From SVTX01 sp045538195 (lineage in GTDB: Bacteria; Bacillota; Clostridia; Oscillospirales; CAG-272): 64,000 bases of DNA. The notes under the pieces were generated by a model that made no database searches, was not told the origin of the DNA, and saw nothing but the letters and a program-made list of their open reading frames with translations. Every line of letters starts with the position of its first letter. Position 1 is the stretch's first letter. The translations under genes and the position numbers were made by a program. This document shows positions 43,493 to 51,254 of this stretch, piece after piece. The DNA lies in assembly GCA_045538195.1 (NCBI GenBank), contig JAZSRA010000055.1:1-64000 (forward strand), given 5' to 3'.

Positions 43493-43576
43493 TAAGTTTA
43501 CTGCTTATATTTTTATTCCCCAAATTTGTTGGCAGATTACTTGTAACATTAAATTTGAATAAAAAACGGAGTTAAT

Positions 43577-44089
43577 ATGTTAATCAGAAAATCAACCGAG
43601 ACGGATATTATTTCGATAATGCCCATATTTGACGAGGCAAGGAAGACTATTGCCGCGCTCGGTATCGATCAATGGCAGAACGGATACCCGTCCGAGGAGA
43701 TAATTTTATCCGATATTGAACTGGAGCAGTCTTACCTCTGTGAGCTTGACGGAAATATCTGCGGTACGTTTGCTATGCTGTCTTGCGGTGAGCCGACCTA
43801 CGATAATATCTATGACGGTCACTGGCTGACCGGCGACGAGAGCCAAAATTATGTTGCCATCCACCGCGTTGCCATTTCGGTCTCCAGCCGCGGTAGCGGA
43901 CTTTCGGGGAAAATCATTTCTTATGCCGCCGACTTTGCCAAAAACATTGGTAGAAAAAGTCTGCGGATCGACACCCACCGAGGAAATCTCGTTATGCGTC
44001 GTATGCTTGAAAAGAACGGTTTTCGGTATTGCGGAGTAATCTATCTTGAAAGTGGCGACGAGAGAGTTGCTTACGAAAAACTTATCTGA
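43577..44089 (+). CDS. GNAT family N-acetyltransferase
   Basis: A 170-residue Gcn5-related acetyltransferase that would transfer acetyl from acetyl-CoA to an amine of unknown identity. The fold is indicated by the central beta strand AIHRVAISVSSRGSGLSGKIISYA, where RGSGLSGK occupies the acetyl-CoA pyrophosphate loop (R/Q-x-x-G-x-G/A), and by the following strand RIDTHRGNLVMRRMLEKNGF with the typical 'N-x-x-M-x-x-x-L-E-K-x-G-F' ending. The start follows ACGGAGTTAAT. It is a single gene, closed by a strong terminator. Confidence 0.88.
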   Translation: MLIRKSTETDIISIMPIFDEARKTIAALGIDQWQNGYPSEEIILSDIELEQSYLCELDGNICGTFAMLSCGEPTYDNIYDGHWLTGDESQNYVAIHRVAISVSSRGSGLSGKIISYAADFAKNIGRKSLRIDTHRGNLVMRRMLEKNGFRYCGVIYLESGDERVAYEKLI

Positions 44090-44133
44090 TAAGTTTTTAT
44101 GCCTCGTATGGTACCTACAAGAGAATATCAAAA

Positions 44134-44163
44134 CAAAAAGCTGCGAGACCTCGCAGCTTTTTG
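44134..44163. terminator. Bidirectional terminator between convergent genes
   Basis: CAAAAAGCTGCGA pairs with TCGCAGCTTTTTG around GACC, directly between the GNAT gene and the minus-strand permease gene. Confidence 0.88.
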
Positions 44164-44164
44164 T

Positions 44165-45352
44165 TTATAATACGATCATCATAGTAACCGTCAGAATTAT
44201 TAAAAATCCGAAATTAAACGCCGAGAAAAGACCGATATATTTGAGGGTCTTTCCCTTGACGTGCGAGGTGTACTCGCGGAAAGTGATAAGGCTTGCCAGA
44301 GAGGAGATCAGAGTTCCAACTCCACCGATGTTTACGCCGACCAAAAGCTCTCTCCAGTTGTCCGTGAATTCCGACAAAAGAATTGCCGAGGGTACGTTAC
44401 TTATCACCTGACACGAAAGCACGCTTGTGAGCAGTGTATTCTTTTCAAGCAGATACGAGAAGAAGTCGCTGACGACACCGATGCGCGATACGTTGCCCGC
44501 AAGGAGGAAGAACGACACGAAGGTCAGAAGCAGGGGATAGTCTACCTTGGCAAGCGCCCGTCTGTCCGAAACAAGTATTGCTATGAAAATGATGGGCAGA
44601 CAGACGTAATAGGGTATAAGTCTGAACACTGTAAGTATGGTAAGTGCGAAAAGTATAAGATAAAAGACGGTGCGACCCTTGGAGAAGCTTTCGTTCTCAC
44701 CGTCGGTCAAAGCCAGCGATTCTTTAGGGATAAAGAAGCAGCAGACCGTGAAAAGCACGATAGAAAGGACGAAAGGCAGAAGCATAACGCCCATAAATTC
44801 CATAGTGGGAATGTTGAACTTGGTATATATGTAAAGGTTCTGGGGATTGCCGAAAGGGGTCAGCATACCGCCGAGATTTGCGGCGATGTTCTGGAAAATG
44901 AAGATAGGCGCCATATATTTTTCCTTGCCCGTAGAGGTAAGGGAGATATATCCCAAGGGGAGAAAGGTGAGGAGCGCCATATCGTTTGCGAGGAACATCG
45001 AGCCGATAAAGGTGATGTAGACGAGAGATAGAGCCAGCGTCCTCGTATTACCCGCGCATTTTACTATCTTGCGCGCGGTGATAGTGAAAAATCTGATGTT
45101 TTTCAGCGCGCATATTACCGCCAGCGTGCAGAAAAGGCAGGTCAGCGTTTTGAAATCGAAATACCCCAGATATTCTGCGTCGGGCTTGACGAAAAAGCAG
45201 GAAATGACCGCTAGGGTGGAGGCGATAACTAGAACCGTATTTTTCGCTGCAAAATCCTTGACGAGAAGACCTACGCGGTGCAAAAGCTCGATAATATTTA
45301 CGTTGTGATGATGGTGATGCTTATGATGGCGTACTGCAGTTGATCTGTTCAT
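44165..45352 (-). CDS. SLC13/ArsB-like anion permease with His-rich N-terminus
   Basis: A 395-residue integral membrane protein with about ten to twelve segments, of the ion-transporter superfamily that includes ArsB and citrate/dicarboxylate permeases. The family pattern ANLGGMLTPFGNPQNLYIY in the middle and VGVNIGGVGTLISSLASLI near the end match the two re-entrant substrate-binding loops. The N-terminus reads RHHKHHHHHNVN, a run of histidines not usual in the family that could bind metal. Its ribosome site AAAGGAAG lies inside the 3' arm of a long hairpin (45357-45423) followed by six T. Substrate unknown. Confidence 0.82.
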   Translation of the reverse strand: MNRSTAVRHHKHHHHHNVNIIELLHRVGLLVKDFAAKNTVLVIASTLAVISCFFVKPDAEYLGYFDFKTLTCLFCTLAVICALKNIRFFTITARKIVKCAGNTRTLALSLVYITFIGSMFLANDMALLTFLPLGYISLTSTGKEKYMAPIFIFQNIAANLGGMLTPFGNPQNLYIYTKFNIPTMEFMGVMLLPFVLSIVLFTVCCFFIPKESLALTDGENESFSKGRTVFYLILFALTILTVFRLIPYYVCLPIIFIAILVSDRRALAKVDYPLLLTFVSFFLLAGNVSRIGVVSDFFSYLLEKNTLLTSVLSCQVISNVPSAILLSEFTDNWRELLVGVNIGGVGTLISSLASLITFREYTSHVKGKTLKYIGLFSAFNFGFLIILTVTMMIVL

Positions 45353-45356
45353 AAAA

Positions 45357-45423
45357 AAGCTTCCTTTTATTTAATATACTCAAACACAAACCAAGGAAAG
45401 AGTATATCAAAAAAAGGAAGCTT
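45357..45423 (-). terminator. Long hairpin covering the ribosome site of the permease gene
   Basis: On the minus strand AAGCTTCCTTTTTTTGATAT..CTC (45400-45423) pairs with GAGTATATTAAATAAAAGGAAGC.. (45357-45381) around an 18-base loop. Right after the stem come six T and then the ATG at 45352. It can terminate transcription from eutH, or hide the ribosome site when read through. Confidence 0.75.
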
Positions 45424-45444
45424 TGTCAATATATTTTTTGAAAT

Positions 45445-46542
45445 TTATTCTACGATATTTTTAGCGGTTTTGGCGGTCTTTTTGTATATTATTGCCGCGA
45501 GAACCACCGCAAGTATTCCCGAGATCAGCTTGCCTGCGATGACAGCAGGGAGATACTCGGATTTATATGACATAGTGAACGCCAGATGGTCGGCAAGAGT
45601 GAATGCCGCGCTGACGGCGAATGCCGAATTGAGGACTACGCCTCGCTCGTCCATATCCTTCATCATGCCGAACGTGGTGACGCTGGTTGCAAGTGTGGAA
45701 ATAAATCCAAGGACGCTCTTTTCGTTGAGTCCCGTCTTTCTGCCGAGGGCGCGGAGGGGCTTTCCGATAAGCTTTGAGATAATATAGAGCAGAGGAAAGG
45801 CTCCCGCCATTACGCAGGCGATATTGAATACTATCTCAACACCGCCCATGGTGACCGAGGGGTCGGTGTAGGGAACTATATCAAAGCCTGTAAGATACTC
45901 AAAAATGCCGATCACAAGTCCCGCGATAACGACAACTCGGATAACGATGCCGAAAACATTGAAGATCTTGACCGATATATTGGGCAGAACCAAAAGTCCC
46001 ACCGCAAGTATTGCCGAGAGAAGAATGAGAGGAAGCAGATTTACGAGCAGAGTAAGAACTCCGATCCCGCGCATAAGTCCCGACACAAAGCAGCCTACGG
46101 GGATAGTGCATATACCGCAAAGGAGACCCAGAAGCACGCTCTTTCTTTGAGCTTTGTCTACCGCACCCATAACGAAGGGGAGAGTAAAGGAGAAGGTAGC
46201 GCCCATCATCGAGCCGACAACAAGTCCGTTGAAAAGCCCAACCTCGGTCGATAGCGCAAGATCCGAGGAGATCTGCGCGCCGCCCATGTCGTTGGCAAGG
46301 ATCAGACCGATAAAGGAGGAGGGGTCGATAGGTATTATCTCCGCGAAAGCGGCAAGTGGGGTGGTCAAAAGCTGGGTTATAACGGGTGCGAGAACGATCA
46401 TTCCCACCATCGAAAGCGCCAGATTGCCAAGCATGTATATACCTTTTTCAAATTCCTTGCCGATCCCCAGCTTATTGCCTATTATCAGGTCAACTGCGGC
46501 AACGGCGGCAAAGACAGCCATTATTATCGATACTATATTCAT
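45445..46542 (-). CDS. eutH: Ethanolamine permease EutH
   Basis: A 365-residue membrane protein with about eleven segments matching EutH, which promotes ethanolamine uptake at low concentration. Family patterns seen are GNKLGIGKEFEKGIYMLGNLALSMVGM near the start, IGLILANDMGGAQISSDLA in the first third and NSAFAVSAAFTLADHLAFT near the end. The start follows TTGGAGCGTTT. No other eut genes lie nearby, so ethanolamine breakdown enzymes would have to be encoded elsewhere. It may share a transcript with the permease gene downstream, subject to the intervening hairpin. Confidence 0.9.
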   Translation of the reverse strand: MNIVSIIMAVFAAVAAVDLIIGNKLGIGKEFEKGIYMLGNLALSMVGMIVLAPVITQLLTTPLAAFAEIIPIDPSSFIGLILANDMGGAQISSDLALSTEVGLFNGLVVGSMMGATFSFTLPFVMGAVDKAQRKSVLLGLLCGICTIPVGCFVSGLMRGIGVLTLLVNLLPLILLSAILAVGLLVLPNISVKIFNVFGIVIRVVVIAGLVIGIFEYLTGFDIVPYTDPSVTMGGVEIVFNIACVMAGAFPLLYIISKLIGKPLRALGRKTGLNEKSVLGFISTLATSVTTFGMMKDMDERGVVLNSAFAVSAAFTLADHLAFTMSYKSEYLPAVIAGKLISGILAVVLAAIIYKKTAKTAKNIVE

Positions 46543-46679
46543 AAACGCTCCAAAAATAATTTTGTCTTGATTTTATAAAGCCTTTTTCCATTAAAGATGG
46601 ATTATGTCTATAACCACGTTTCCATTATATCACTTTTGAAGCGGTTTTGCAATATATTTTCATTTTTTTACATTCTTTC

Positions 46680-46708
46680 TTGAATTTTGACATGATTTAT
46701 GATACAAT
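46680..46708 (+). promoter_or_regulatory. Promoter of the SGNH esterase gene
   Basis: TTGAAT (46680-46685), 17-bp spacer, TACAAT (46703-46708), with an ~80-nt leader to the ATG at 46792. Confidence 0.6.
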
Positions 46709-46791
46709 GAAAACAAGCAGATGTGGCAACAATGCCTTGGGCGTTGGCGCGCTAAAAGAAGTTTTCAAAAAGAGTTTTAGAAGGTGTAGGT

Positions 46792-47625
46792 ATGAAAAGA
46801 GCAAAGGTTATAGTTTTGGCAGGACAGTCTAACGCCGTTGGCGTGGGACACGTCAAATATCTGCCTAAATTCTACGATGATGAAACGATTTCAAGATTCA
46901 AAGCGGGCTTTGACAATATTCTCATTCGTTACATATCCCACGATATCCGCAAAGATTCTTTCGTAAAAGTTGCGGTCAATCAGACCGAAAAAAACAAGGA
47001 TACCTTGGGTCCCGAGGTGGGAATTGCGAAAAAACTGACCGAAAAGTACCCCGAGGAGCAGTTTTTTATCATAAAGTGTGCCTTCGGCGGCTCTGATATG
47101 AATAACGGATGGCGTTCACCCTCAAGCGGAGTGCCTTATGACCCCGAAACGGTGGTTGATCCGGCAAAGGCTATTGCCTCGTCTGCATATAGATCCGGTG
47201 GCTGGTGTTATCACCAGATAATATCGGTTTTAGGTGACGGATTGGCAGAACTTATGGAGGCGGGATATACTCCCGAGATAATCGCTTTTTGCTGGATGCA
47301 GGGCGAGAGCGATTCGGGTATTCCTCTTTGTGCCGAGCCTTACATTGACCGTTACGATTGCATGCTTCGCGATCTTAGGGAGAGCTTCGCGCCTGCATTT
47401 GACAACTGCGTCTATATTGATGCTGGAATTTCGGAAGAATGGGGTAATTATGAGCAGATGAACGCTCGCAAGCGTGAGTACGCCGAGAAAAACGGTCACC
47501 GTTTTATCGATACGATCGCGGCAGGACTTACAACCCGCAACGAGCCTGAGGAAAACCCCGACACCGCTCACTATGACGTTACCAGCACTATCAAACTCGG
47601 CGAACTTTTCGCGGAGTTTATGTAA
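46792..47625 (+). CDS. SGNH-type carbohydrate esterase (sialate O-acetylesterase-like)
   Basis: A 277-residue protein of the SASA/DUF303-type carbohydrate esterases, which remove acetyl groups from sialic acids or plant polysaccharides. The nucleophile block VIVLAGQSNAVGVG (residues 5-18) is the family hallmark, block III appears as CWMQGESDS with the oxyanion-hole residues, and a late DTAHYD supplies the Asp-x-x-His of the triad. No signal peptide is seen, so it should act inside the cell on imported sugars. The start follows GAAGGTGTAGGT. It stands alone between eutH and a palindromic hairpin. Confidence 0.87.
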   Translation: MKRAKVIVLAGQSNAVGVGHVKYLPKFYDDETISRFKAGFDNILIRYISHDIRKDSFVKVAVNQTEKNKDTLGPEVGIAKKLTEKYPEEQFFIIKCAFGGSDMNNGWRSPSSGVPYDPETVVDPAKAIASSAYRSGGWCYHQIISVLGDGLAELMEAGYTPEIIAFCWMQGESDSGIPLCAEPYIDRYDCMLRDLRESFAPAFDNCVYIDAGISEEWGNYEQMNARKREYAEKNGHRFIDTIAAGLTTRNEPEENPDTAHYDVTSTIKLGELFAEFM

Positions 47626-47633
47626 ATATTATA

Positions 47634-47677
47634 CAGGGGGAGAAAACCATTTTTGCAAAATAGGTTTTCTCCCCCTG
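47634..47677 (+). terminator. Long palindromic gene-end hairpin after the esterase gene
   Basis: CAGGGGGAGAAAACC pairs with GGTTTTCTCCCCCTG around an A/T loop. Same class as the palindromes at 48405-48452, 31976-32011 and 22411-22467. Confidence 0.7.
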
Positions 47678-47710
47678 CACCACCTCTTTCCAAAAAACTC
47701 TAAAAAAAGC

Positions 47711-47746
47711 AAAACCCATAGATTCTAATTTGAATTTATGGGTTTT
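47711..47746 (-). terminator. Terminator of the XRE regulator gene
   Basis: AAAACCCATA pairs with TATGGGTTTT, located 7 bp from the stop of the minus-strand regulator gene; usable in both directions. Confidence 0.75.
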
Positions 47747-47752
47747 GGTATA

Positions 47753-47971
47753 TCAATTAAGTTTTCTTGGCGTATCAATTAGACCGAGCAAATAATCCAC
47801 TGAAACATTATAATGTTTGGCTAAAATAATATATTTGTCTACGCCCATCATTTGTACGCCCGTTTCCCACTTGCCTACTTGCTGTCTTGTAGTTTTCAAA
47901 AGAAGCGCTATATCGGCCTGTGTTAAATCGTGATCTTCTCGAAGATCTTTCAATCTTGCATAATGATTCAT
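47753..47971 (-). CDS. XRE/lambda-repressor-type HTH regulator
   Basis: A 72-residue protein consisting almost only of an HTH_3 domain: LKDLREDHDLTQADIALLLKTTRQQVGKWETG holds the recognition helix (TTRQQVGKWE), and YIILAKHYNVSVDYLLGL is the typical ending. Such single-domain proteins bind palindromic operators as dimers. The start follows AGAGGACTGCC. The divergent gene at 48094 has three palindromes in its promoter region (48007-48078), the first close to this gene's own upstream region, so it probably represses that gene and itself. Confidence 0.88.
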   Translation of the reverse strand: MNHYARLKDLREDHDLTQADIALLLKTTRQQVGKWETGVQMMGVDKYIILAKHYNVSVDYLLGLIDTPRKLN

Positions 47972-48006
47972 GGCAGTCCTCTATCCTTTTTTTATTATTA
48001 TATCAT

Positions 48007-48078
48007 GCACTTTAAAAGATGCGCTTGACAAGCACCTTAAAAGGTGCTATAATATTTTTAAAGCACTCTTTAGAGTGC
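48007..48078 (+). promoter_or_regulatory. Triple-palindrome operator and consensus promoter
   Basis: TTGACA (48025-48030) and TATAAT (48048-48053) with a 17-bp spacer. The spacer is filled by a perfect 16-bp palindrome GCACCTTAAAAGGTGC (48032-48047). Related palindromes are GCACTTTAAAAGATGC (48007-48022), just upstream of the -35, and GCACTCTTTAGAGTGC (48063-48078), around the start site. The shared half site is GCAC(C/T)(C/T)TT. Spacing is 9-15 bp between sites. Repressor binding would block RNA polymerase directly. Confidence 0.85.
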
Positions 48079-48093
48079 GAAAGGAGGCAATAT

Positions 48094-48363
48094 ATGAAAA
48101 CTGCGTTAGAAGAATTATGGTATTCTTATCAAATGGAAAATCCCATTGAGGTAAAAAATCAGAGTAAGGAATTACTGATGGAATTAGTGAAAAAACAAGA
48201 TTATTTGAAAGACAATTTAGATTCCGAAATTTTTAAAATTTGCGAAGAGTGTCACGATATTATTTTTCAAATGAGTGAGATTTCGGAAAAAGAGGCCTTT
48301 GTTAAAGGAATACGATTCGCCACAAAATATCTTATCGAAGCGTTGTGTAGCAAAACAATATAA
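48094..48363 (+). CDS. Small protein under XRE operator control, unknown function
   Basis: The ATG at 48094 follows AAAGGAGG and gives 89 residues beginning MKTALEELWYSYQMENPIEV. A longer upstream reading would run through the promoter and is rejected. It is predicted to be all-helical and charged, resembling short DUF6809-type proteins from Clostridia that pair with small HTH regulators; that resemblance is from memory of pattern only. It has no membrane segment. Divergent pairing with an XRE regulator and a promoter full of operators suggests a phage- or toxin-antitoxin-like switch, but no toxicity is shown. Confidence 0.65.
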   Translation: MKTALEELWYSYQMENPIEVKNQSKELLMELVKKQDYLKDNLDSEIFKICEECHDIIFQMSEISEKEAFVKGIRFATKYLIEALCSKTI

Positions 48364-48404
48364 TATTTCCTCTTATTTTGAAAGTTTTTGAAAGAGGAGG
48401 GGGT

Positions 48405-48452
48405 GCAGGGGGAGTAGAAAACTTTTTCCAAAAAGTTTTCTACTCCCCCTGC
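48405..48452. terminator. Perfect 48-nt palindrome between convergent genes
   Basis: A perfect 23-bp inverted repeat starting GCAGGGGGAGTAGAAAAC with a 2-base centre (CC). It separates the small XRE-linked gene from the minus-strand thioesterase gene (stop at 48457) and probably serves as terminator for both. Confidence 0.75.
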
Positions 48453-48456
48453 AAAA

Positions 48457-49209
48457 TCATATAACCATCAACCCGACGATAGCTTCAAGGCAGGTCTCGC
48501 CTGCTTCGTTGAGCGTGCGAATTTCGATCTTGCTGTCGTCGTTCATCTCGCTTCGAGTGACTGTAAGTGTCGCTCCCAGGTGGGACTCCTTCAAGTAGGA
48601 GAGCGAGAGCGAGCTGACGGTGTAGGCTTTGCCCTCATTACTCATTTCATCAAGGAAATCGCAGATCATATCGGGATAGCGAGTGTTGTTCATGTGCATA
48701 TTGTAGTCGATGTCGGAGTAGCTGATCTTGCGTTTGCCGACCTCAAAGAGGCACGCTTCCTTGGCGATTTTCGCCTTGGGGAGAAGAACGGCGGGGTCGA
48801 CGGGATCGTCATAATAGAATTTTTCGCTCAAAAAGTCGTATGCACTTGCTCTTACCATATTTTTCGTGTTAAGATCGATAAGCACCCATGTTGACGCCGC
48901 CTCGGCGATCTTCTCGCCGCCTCGCAGAATCTCAAAATAACGCATAAAAATGTAGCTTTTGGCTTCCTTGCACCAGGTTCGGACCTCGATCTCCTCGTAG
49001 GCGTGGAGAGGCCTATAAATGTTCAGCGAAAGCGCGCCGAGGATAAACGCAAGCCCTTTTTCGTCGCGCAACCATTCAAGAGGTAGCCCCGAGCTTTCGC
49101 ACTGACGGTTTGCGGTCTCCTGCATATATTCTACGATCTTTGAGGGACGGACGCAGCGGTTGGCGTCGGTGTCGTGCCAGTTGGTTTTTATGTTATAAGA
49201 AAATTTCAT
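48457..49209 (-). CDS. Acyl-ACP thioesterase
   Basis: A 250-residue double hot-dog thioesterase of the FatA/FatB-like bacterial family, which releases free fatty acids from acyl carrier protein. The N-terminal pattern IKTNWHDTDANRCVRPSKIVEYMQETANRQCE and the second-domain KISYSDIDYNMHMNNTRYPDMICDFL (with the conserved Asn-His-Asn catalytic region MHMNNTRY) are characteristic. No good ribosome site is visible before the ATG, but the N-terminus fits the family. Role in lipid recycling or fatty-acid export is inferred. It is monocistronic between two hairpins. Confidence 0.9.
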   Translation of the reverse strand: MKFSYNIKTNWHDTDANRCVRPSKIVEYMQETANRQCESSGLPLEWLRDEKGLAFILGALSLNIYRPLHAYEEIEVRTWCKEAKSYIFMRYFEILRGGEKIAEAASTWVLIDLNTKNMVRASAYDFLSEKFYYDDPVDPAVLLPKAKIAKEACLFEVGKRKISYSDIDYNMHMNNTRYPDMICDFLDEMSNEGKAYTVSSLSLSYLKESHLGATLTVTRSEMNDDSKIEIRTLNEAGETCLEAIVGLMVI

Positions 49210-49263
49210 TATTATAATAAATTCGGGCTGTTCTAACCCTTACTTACCTTTTAAAACTTGTAG

Positions 49264-49282
49264 GGGCGACCATTGGTCGCCC
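49264..49282. repeat. Short GGGCGACC/GGTCGCCC hairpin
   Basis: A perfect 8-bp stem with a 3-base loop (ATT) in the fba-thioesterase gap, 20 bp from the fba stop. It resembles a short dispersed repeat or terminator stem common at gene ends in Clostridia; T tract is weak. Confidence 0.5.
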
Positions 49283-49301
49283 GTACTTGATGATATTATA
49301 A

Positions 49302-50261
49302 TTAAAGCTTTCCTGCCGATCCAAGAACGTTCTCTATCTTATGAGCAACCATCTTCTTGACCTCGGCACGGGCAACGGTGAGGTAGGTTCTGGGGTCAAA
49401 TACGTCGGGCTTTTCGGTAAGAACGCGGCGGATGCCTGCGGTCATAGCGAGACGGATATCCGAGTCGATATTGATCTTACAAACAGCCATAGAAGCCGCC
49501 TTGCGGAGCTGCTCCTCGGGGATGCCTACTGCGTCGGGGAGCTTGCCGCCGATCGAGTTGATCTCCTGAACGTACTCCTGAGGAACGCTGGATGCACCGT
49601 GGAGAACGATGGGGAACTGGGGGAGTCTCTTTTCGATCTCCTCAAGAATATCGAAGCGGAGAGGGGGAGGGACGAGAATGCCCTGTTCGTTTCTGGTACA
49701 CTGCTTGGGAGTGAACTTGTATGCTCCGTGGGATGTACCGATAGAGATAGCGAGAGAGTCAACGCCTGTCTTGGTAACAAACTCCTCAACCTCCTCGGGA
49801 CGGGTGTAGGAGGACTTTTCCGCAACAACGTCATCCTCAACGCCGGCAAGTACGCCAAGCTCACCCTCAACGACTACGCCGCGCTCGTGAGCGTATTCAA
49901 CTACCTTTCTGGTGAGGGCGATATTGTCCTCAAAGGAGTGGTGAGAGCCGTCGATCATTACGGAGGTGAATCCACCGTCGATACAAGCCTTGCAGATCTC
50001 GAAATCCGCACCGTGGTCAAGGTGGAGAGCGAGATCTACGCCGCTATCCTTAATAGCCGCATTAGCGAGAGCCATAAGGTACTCCTGCTTTGCGTATTTG
50101 CGAGCGCCCGCTGATACCTGAAGGATTACTGGGGAACGAAGCTCACCTGCCGCCTCGGTGATAGCCTGAACTATCTCCATGTTGTTGATGTTAAAAGCAC
50201 CGATAGCGTAACCGCCCTCGTATGCCTTTTTGAACATTTCTTTAGTGTTTACAAGTGCCAT
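49302..50261 (-). CDS. fba: Class II fructose-1,6-bisphosphate aldolase
   Basis: Zinc-dependent aldolase cleaving fructose-1,6-bisphosphate in glycolysis. The ATG at 50261 gives 319 residues beginning MALVNTKEMFKKAYEGGYAIGAFN. Metal- and substrate-binding motifs are LALHLDHGADFEICKACIDGGFTSVMIDGSHHSFEDN, VEGELGVLAGVED, LAISIGTSHGAYK and VLHGASSVP. A KbaY/GatY-type tagatose-bisphosphate aldolase is possible but the motif set and length fit Fba better. The ribosome site is AAGAAAGGTACG. It is probably monocistronic and highly expressed. Confidence 0.95.
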   Translation of the reverse strand: MALVNTKEMFKKAYEGGYAIGAFNINNMEIVQAITEAAGELRSPVILQVSAGARKYAKQEYLMALANAAIKDSGVDLALHLDHGADFEICKACIDGGFTSVMIDGSHHSFEDNIALTRKVVEYAHERGVVVEGELGVLAGVEDDVVAEKSSYTRPEEVEEFVTKTGVDSLAISIGTSHGAYKFTPKQCTRNEQGILVPPPLRFDILEEIEKRLPQFPIVLHGASSVPQEYVQEINSIGGKLPDAVGIPEEQLRKAASMAVCKINIDSDIRLAMTAGIRRVLTEKPDVFDPRTYLTVARAEVKKMVAHKIENVLGSAGKL

Positions 50262-50466
50262 TTTTCGTACCTTTCTTGTCTGACGATAAATAAGACAGAC
50301 GAAATTGTATTTTATTCTTCTAATATATTTTACCATAACATTGAAGGAAAATCAATAGGTGATGGTCATTTTTTTTCGACAAAATCCGCAAAAGGGGCGA
50401 TTTTCGGGAAAAATAAGAATGAGGAGAGGTCAGCATCCGCAAAGACGCCGATCTCCCCTCGGTTTA

Positions 50467-50925
50467 TCAGCCTAAAACACCGTTGTCGCTACTCTGGTCG
50501 CGGTTGTAGTTATCTGCAACAGACGCCACTGCACCGTGGGTTGCATCGGGAGACACACCGATGCCGGGATGCTCGACGCCAAGACCGAAGCTTACCGCTA
50601 TGGCATTGTTGACTTGTGTCATTACCGCGCCGTCAAGATGACCCATTTTCTCCTTTAGGCGACGTTTGTCCAGTGTTCGTATCTGTTCAAGCAGAATTAC
50701 CGAGTCCTTTGCAAGTCCGACCTTGTCGGCGTGGATGTCGATGTGGGTCGGGAGTCTGGTCTTACCCATACGGGAGGTGATGGCGGCGGCGATGACCGTT
50801 GGACTGTAACGGTTGCCTACGTCGTTTTGTATGATAAGTACCGGACGGAGTCCACCCTGCTCGCTCCCTACCACAGGACTCAGATCTGCGTAAAATATAT
50901 CTCCTCGTCTGATATTTGTCAGCAT
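50467..50925 (-). CDS. mazF: MazF/PemK-family endoribonuclease toxin
   Basis: The ATG at 50925 behind AAAGGAATATTT (a TTG two codons earlier is also possible) gives 152 residues. The MazF core is complete: RRGDIFYADLSPVVGSEQGGLRPVLIIQND (with Arg and beta-hairpin), VIAAAITSRMGKTRLPTHIDI and SVILLEQIRTLDKRRL, which contain the catalytic Arg and Thr positions. The C-terminal ~35 residues after FGLGVE are an extension rich in G, D and N that the family usually lacks. No antitoxin ORF precedes it: the upstream 300 bp on its strand contain no ribbon-helix-helix gene, so the toxin is an orphan here. Confidence 0.88.
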   Translation of the reverse strand: MLTNIRRGDIFYADLSPVVGSEQGGLRPVLIIQNDVGNRYSPTVIAAAITSRMGKTRLPTHIDIHADKVGLAKDSVILLEQIRTLDKRRLKEKMGHLDGAVMTQVNNAIAVSFGLGVEHPGIGVSPDATHGAVASVADNYNRDQSSDNGVLG

Positions 50926-51173
50926 TTTCAAATATTCCTTTCGCTTTAATTGCGCTTCCGCGGCGCTTTTTGGAGCCTACCTATGTCGTTAGGAATATTC
51001 TTGCCGCAGATAGCGGGCTTTTAATCATAAAAAGGGAAATATCCTGCTTTTTTTGAGGAGCGGTATATCGACACAAAACGCCCCTCTGTTTACAGTTTAT
51101 GCCGAAATGGACAGCCGTGTCATTGAAAGCACCGGGTAAGACGAGGCTGAGAACAAAATTAACCTCGTCTTAC
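50926..51173. other. Intergenic region upstream of mazF and the envelope operon
   Basis: No gene is seen on either strand. A GC-rich hairpin lies at about 50950-50966, and an AAGACGAGG/CCTCGTCTT hairpin at 51138-51171 ends just before the envelope operon's -35. Confidence 0.5.
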
Positions 51174-51202
51174 TTGACTTTTTTGCGGTTTTGATGTATT
51201 AT
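51174..51202 (+). promoter_or_regulatory. Promoter of the envelope-polymer operon
   Basis: TTGACT (51174-51179), 17-bp spacer, TATTAT (51197-51202), about 50 bp before the first LtaS-like gene. A 9-bp hairpin stem abuts the -35. Confidence 0.65.
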
Positions 51203-51254
51203 ATATAGATAAGTGTTTATTTTAATATTAATATAATTTTGGGAGGTACGCTTG

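Noticed and set aside
45445..46542. An ethanolamine-utilisation microcompartment operon
   Set aside because: Only eutH is present; no eutABC, eutDE or shell proteins adjoin it.
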